The notes beneath the pieces are model-generated. The model did not search any database and was not told the DNA's origin. It saw only the letters and a program-made list of their open reading frames with translations. The position numbers were made by a program, and so were the translations under genes. Below, piece by piece: positions 48,481 to 51,408 of a stretch of DNA of 51,408 nucleotides. The first letter of the stretch is position 1, and every line of letters starts with the position of its first letter. Origin of the DNA: Armatimonadota bacterium (GTDB taxonomy: Bacteria; Armatimonadota; Armatimonadia; Armatimonadales; Armatimonadaceae); contig JAPLCP010000057.1 in assembly GCA_026392155.1 (NCBI GenBank), forward strand, positions 1 through 51,408. Reading direction: 5' to 3'.

Positions 48481-49095
48481 ATGAAAGCTACCACTGCGGT
48501 TCTCTACGACCAGGAAAACAATGGCTCACAGCCCATCGCTTTCGAGATGCCCCGCATCTCCTATCGTGAGTTCGTCCGGCTCTGTGAGCGTCATCCTGAC
48601 CTGCGTGTGGAACGCACTCCCGAGGGAAAACTGATCTTCATGCCCCCCGCCGAAGCCGAAGGCGATAGCCGAAACACTGCCATCACCACTCTTCTCACGA
48701 TCTGGAGCTGGAATCTCCCCGAACCCGGAAAAACATTTGGCCCCAGCGCAGGCTTCACGCTCCCCAACGGCGCGACTCGCTCGCCCGATGCAGCCTGGAT
48801 CAGTGCGGCACGCTGGGATGCACTCACTGCCACCGAGCGGCGCGGCTTCGCGCATATCTGCCCAGACTTCGTGGTCGAGCTACTCTCCCCCAGCGACAGC
48901 CTGACAGAAACTCAGGCGAAACTTACGGAGTATCTTGCCAACGGCGCACGCCTTGGGCTGCTCATAGACCGCAAGCGCAAGATTGTCGAAGTCTACCGTC
49001 CTGGCCAGACCACGCAAACTCTGAACCATCCCACACAAGTCTCCTGCGAGCCTGAGCTTCCCGGCTTTACTCTCTCCCTGGAGCGCGTTTTTTAG
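48481..49095 (+). CDS. Uma2 family endonuclease (DUF820), second copy
   Basis: A 204-residue PD-(D/E)XK protein. MPRISYREFVRLCERHPDLRVERTPEGKLIFMPPAEAEGDSRN is the family N-terminus. RSPDAAWISAARW holds the catalytic Asp, and CPDFVVELLSPSDSLTETQAKLTEYLANGARLGLLID holds the Glu and the conserved C-terminal pattern. It is only distantly related to the copy at 3661. It sits between gcvPA/DUF6882 and gcvPB, 12 bp from gcvPB, with its own -10 box. Confidence 0.92.
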   Translation: MKATTAVLYDQENNGSQPIAFEMPRISYREFVRLCERHPDLRVERTPEGKLIFMPPAEAEGDSRNTAITTLLTIWSWNLPEPGKTFGPSAGFTLPNGATRSPDAAWISAARWDALTATERRGFAHICPDFVVELLSPSDSLTETQAKLTEYLANGARLGLLIDRKRKIVEVYRPGQTTQTLNHPTQVSCEPELPGFTLSLERVF

Positions 49096-49107
49096 GACAT
49101 CAAATTT

Positions 49108-50565
49108 ATGGAACAAACAATTTTTGAACTCTCTCGACCGGGCCGTGTGGGCGTGCGAATGCCTGCCTGTGATGTGCCCGTGAAGCCTTTGGGCGACTTA
49201 CTGCCCGGTGTTGCGCTGCGCTCTGAGCTTCCTCTGCCCGAGCTCTCCGAACCCGAAGTGGTGCGGCATTTTGTGCGCATCTCCAATTTAAACTACTGCG
49301 TGGACAAGGGTTTTTATCCTCTGGGCTCCTGCACCATGAAATATAATCCTAAGATCAACGATGTCGCGGTGAACATGCCCGGCTTCGCGCGCGTGCATCC
49401 CTACCAGCCCGAAGAGACGGCACAGGGGGCCATTGAAGTGCTCTACGAGATGCAGAACATGCTCTCCACGATCCTCGGAATGGATGCTGTGAGCTTGCAG
49501 CCGGCTGCGGGAGCACATGGGGAGCTGCTGGGCCTGATGCTGATCCGTGCCTATCATGTGCATCGTGGTGATGGCGAGATCCGCAAGATGGTGCTGGTTC
49601 CGACCGCGGCACACGGCACCAACCCGGCCTCGGCAGCGCGCTGTGGCTACAAGGTGGTGGATGTCAAGACCAACGAGCGCGGCCTGACGGACATTGATCA
49701 TCTTAAAGAGCAGCTCGCCAAGAACGAGGGACATATCGCGGGCTTTATGCTCACCAACCCCAATACCGTGGGGCTGTTTGAGGAAGAGATCCTGGAGATC
49801 TCACGGCTGGTGCATGAGGCGGGTGGCCTGATGTACTGTGATGGTGCCAATATGAACGCGCTGGTCGGAACCGTGCGCCCCGGTGACATGGGCTTTGATG
49901 TGATGCATGTCAACCTACACAAGACTTTCTCCGTTCCCCACGGCGGCGGTGGCCCTGGCTCTGGCCCGGTCGGTGTCAAGGCGATCCTGGAGCCGTTTTT
50001 GCCCGTCCCCATGGCCGTCAAGCACGCGGATGGTAGCTTCGGGTTGGACTCCGATAGGCCGCTCTCGATTGGGAAAGTCGGACCCTATGCAGGAGCGTAT
50101 CTCGCCGTGGTTCGTGGCTACGCCTACCTAATGCACTATGGGCGCGAGAAGCTCCCGCAGATCAGCGAGAATAGTGTGCTCAACGCGAGCTACTTAAAGG
50201 CCAAGCTCAGCAAGACCTTTGCGGTCGCCTACGACCGGCCTTGTATGCACGAGGCGGTTTTCTCGCTGGAGCGCTTGAAGAAAGACTACAACGTGAAAGC
50301 GCTGGATGTCTGCAAGCGGATTATTGACTACGGCTATCACCCCCCGACGATGTACTTCCCGCTTATCGTCCCTGAGTGTCTCATGATCGAGCCTACGGAA
50401 ACCGAGAGCTTGGAGACGCTGGATGCTTTTGTGGAAGTTATGGAGAAGATCGCCCAAGAGGCTGCGGACAACCCCGCTCTGGTGCAAGGTGCTCCCTACA
50501 ACGCCCCCACAAAGCGCCTAGACGAGCCCTACGCCGCCCGTAACTTGGATGTCGCCTGGAAGTAG
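49108..50565 (+). CDS. gcvPB: glycine dehydrogenase (decarboxylating) subunit 2
   Basis: A 485-residue PLP-binding beta subunit of the split P protein. The cofactor Lys272 lies in VNLHKTFSVPHGGGGPGSGPVG. Other blocks are NLNYCVDKGFYPLGSCTMKYNPKIND, QPAAGAHGELLGLMLIRAYH, PTAAHGTNPASAARCGYKVV, LTNPNTVGLFEEEI and ADGSFGLDSDRPLSIGKVGPY. An AGGA sequence lies upstream of the ATG. It is separated from gcvPA by the DUF6882-like and Uma2 genes. It is convergent with the HNH gene, 9 bp apart. Confidence 0.97.
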   Translation: MEQTIFELSRPGRVGVRMPACDVPVKPLGDLLPGVALRSELPLPELSEPEVVRHFVRISNLNYCVDKGFYPLGSCTMKYNPKINDVAVNMPGFARVHPYQPEETAQGAIEVLYEMQNMLSTILGMDAVSLQPAAGAHGELLGLMLIRAYHVHRGDGEIRKMVLVPTAAHGTNPASAARCGYKVVDVKTNERGLTDIDHLKEQLAKNEGHIAGFMLTNPNTVGLFEEEILEISRLVHEAGGLMYCDGANMNALVGTVRPGDMGFDVMHVNLHKTFSVPHGGGGPGSGPVGVKAILEPFLPVPMAVKHADGSFGLDSDRPLSIGKVGPYAGAYLAVVRGYAYLMHYGREKLPQISENSVLNASYLKAKLSKTFAVAYDRPCMHEAVFSLERLKKDYNVKALDVCKRIIDYGYHPPTMYFPLIVPECLMIEPTETESLETLDAFVEVMEKIAQEAADNPALVQGAPYNAPTKRLDEPYAARNLDVAWK

Positions 50566-50574
50566 CGACGCGTC

Positions 50575-50994
50575 TCAGGCCGCCTTTTTCTGCACAATAA
50601 AAGGGCGGCCATTGCCCCGGTTCTGAGCACCATACGTCGCCGTGAGCGCATGGCAGTTGGGACAGAGCAACCGCAAGTTCTCTGGGCGATTGTTGCGCCA
50701 GTTACCATCAATATGATCTAGATGCAGCGGGATCCGCCCCGTATGCAGATTTGTTTCTGCCCAGCCACACTGACAGCACCTCTCGCCGTACGTATCTTTC
50801 AGCCAGCGTTGGATATGATACGAAACACAGACCTCAGCCCGTGCGCCACTTCTATCACCAGCAAGCCATTCAGAAATATATTTGTGATACTGATGCTCCT
50901 GCTGACAACGATTGCTACAATAAAGATACCCTGATCGTGATACTGTGTTTTCACAATCTCGGCAAAGGCAAACAGGGCGAATTTTTCGACGCAT
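50575..50994 (-). CDS. HNH endonuclease with N-terminal zinc finger
   Basis: About 139 residues from the ATG at 50994 (a TTG at 51030 is also in frame). An N-terminal CLCRDCENTVSRSGYLYCSNRCQQEH zinc-ribbon segment is followed by CCQCGWAETN, then the HNH core LHLDHIDGNWRNNRPENLRLLCPNCHALT, with the metal-binding His and the second Cys pair. Homing-type and phage HNH nucleases look like this. It lies just downstream of tRNA-Trp and its terminator, on the same strand, an uncommon neighbour for this tRNA. Flanking DNA is AT-rich, consistent with insertion. Confidence 0.9.
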   Translation of the reverse strand: MRRKIRPVCLCRDCENTVSRSGYLYCSNRCQQEHQYHKYISEWLAGDRSGARAEVCVSYHIQRWLKDTYGERCCQCGWAETNLHTGRIPLHLDHIDGNWRNNRPENLRLLCPNCHALTATYGAQNRGNGRPFIVQKKAA

Positions 50995-51049
50995 AGGACT
51001 ATTCCATATGCGATACTCCAGTAAAAACAAAAATGCGGAAAGAGAGAAA

Positions 51050-51080
51050 TAAAAATAACCACATTTCTGTGGTTATTTTC
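51050..51080 (-). terminator. rho-independent terminator after tRNA-Trp
   Basis: Arms AAAATAACCAC (51052-51062) and GTGGTTATTTT (51069-51079) with a 6-nt loop make a perfect 11-bp stem. On the minus strand it begins 3 nt after the tRNA end and is followed by a U-rich TTTTTATTTC run. Confidence 0.85.
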
Positions 51081-51082
51081 AC

Positions 51083-51154
51083 GGGAGTTAGAGGGCTCGA
51101 ACCCCTGGCCTCTCACTTTGGAGGCGAGCGCTCTACCAACTGAGCTAAACTCCC
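51083..51154 (-). tRNA. tRNA-Trp (anticodon CCA)
   Basis: A 72-nt cloverleaf on the minus strand. The acceptor stem GGGAGTT pairs with AACTCCC. The D stem GCTC pairs with GAGC around AGTTGGTA. The anticodon stem CTCGC/GTGAG holds the loop CTCCAAA with anticodon CCA. The T stem AGGGG/CCTCT holds TTCGAGC. CCA is not encoded. It lies downstream of tuf, the usual position in bacteria, but the gene that normally follows (secE) is absent. A TTGCGA-17-TGTATT promoter candidate lies upstream. Confidence 0.97.
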
Positions 51155-51227
51155 TTATTTTGTCTTATTTCGAGATAAAATACAGTTTTATTGTATATCA
51201 CTCGCAAAGACTTACAGAGTTTACCAC

Positions 51228-51255
51228 ATCCGGCTCTGGCTTGCCAGAGCCGGAT
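51228..51255 (-). terminator. hairpin downstream of tuf
   Basis: Perfect 13-bp arms ATCCGGCTCTGGC (51228-51240) and GCCAGAGCCGGAT (51243-51255) with a 2-nt loop, starting 8 bp past the tandem stops of tuf. No U-run follows on the minus strand, so it may be a weak or factor-assisted terminator, or a processing or stability element ahead of tRNA-Trp. Confidence 0.6.
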
Positions 51256-51266
51256 AGGGTTTCTTA

Positions 51267-51408
51267 TTAGGCTATGATTTTCGAGACGACGCCAGCGCCT
51301 ACGGTTCGGCCACCCTCACGGATAGCAAAGCGGAGACCCTCTTCCATCGCGATAGGAGCGATCAGCTCGCCCTTGATCGTGACATTGTCGCCGGGCATCA
51401 CCATCTCG
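51267..51408 (-). CDS. tuf: elongation factor Tu (C-terminal fragment)
   Basis: The last 46 residues are visible: [16 protein letters not shown], then [22 protein letters not shown] and VVSKIIA. This is the conserved domain 3 end of EF-Tu, which delivers aminoacyl-tRNA to the ribosome. It ends in two consecutive TAA stops. The rest of the gene lies beyond the right edge. It is followed by a strong hairpin and tRNA-Trp. Confidence 0.98.
   Translation of the reverse strand, partial: EMVMPGDNVTIKGELIAPIAMEEGLRFAIREGGRTVGAGVVSKIIA

Overview
The window looks like chromosomal DNA from a fairly GC-rich free-living bacterium. The gene repertoire points to Armatimonadota or a related Planctomycetes-like lineage: a DUF1501 protein with a twin-arginine-type leader, two Uma2 nucleases, a sugar phosphate isomerase/epimerase, a DUF4185-like propeller, a GH65 lipoprotein and LTxxQ-type helical proteins. 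This placement is inferred from gene content alone. Genes are dense, on both strands, and often overlap by ATGA-type junctions.

Layout. 1-4254: MOSC fragment, DUF1501 protein, endonuclease/exonuclease/phosphatase protein, dGTPase (all minus) and a Uma2 nuclease (plus). 4284-6737: a surE broken by an apparent deletion between short direct repeats, facing a minus-strand operon of ECF sigma factor, anti-sigma-like protein and NfeD-like protein. 6918-9465: ferrous iron uptake operon feoA-feoB plus a 57-residue Cys-rich membrane protein. 9479-13958: STAS protein, moaC-moeA, a secreted subtilisin and a helical protein of unknown function. 14325-20430: a defence island with a ParD/ParE-like toxin-antitoxin pair, a type I restriction-modification system with M and S fused in one chain, and HsdR, surrounded by palindromic and tandem repeats. 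20591-26114: hisD (no normal start codon visible), polysaccharide deacetylase, a DprE2/DprE1-like epimerase pair and an amidohydrolase. 26163-32096: TlpA-like thioredoxin protein with an XRE-cupin regulator, acyltransferase-3, NlpC/P60 peptidase, and an alpha/beta-hydrolase-SGNH double esterase. 32333-39217: isomerase, then a tight minus-strand operon of GH65 lipoprotein, membrane-anchored proline-rich protein, radical SAM/SPASM enzyme, helical protein, nitroreductase and DUF4185-like propeller. 39249-44827: two tandem paralogous membrane proteins and a coiled-coil protein, a VapBC-type pair, a glycosyltransferase and a membrane protein. 44884-50565: the glycine cleavage genes gcvT-gcvH-gcvPA, two unrelated genes, then gcvPB. 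50575-51408: HNH nuclease, tRNA-Trp and the 3' end of tuf.

Cross-cutting signals. Many promoters put a TAnnnT -10 box only 6-10 nt before the start codon, which predicts leaderless mRNAs. Three repeat families sit in the intergenic gaps: a CCTCCTCCCA/TGGGAGGAGG palindrome, a GGGGAGATGGCCGCGAAGCG unit, and a CCCTCTTCCC/GGGAAGAGGG hairpin. One 17-bp palindrome overlaps the gcvT promoter, and 11 bp of it recur upstream of the XRE-cupin gene. Operon statements come from spacing only.
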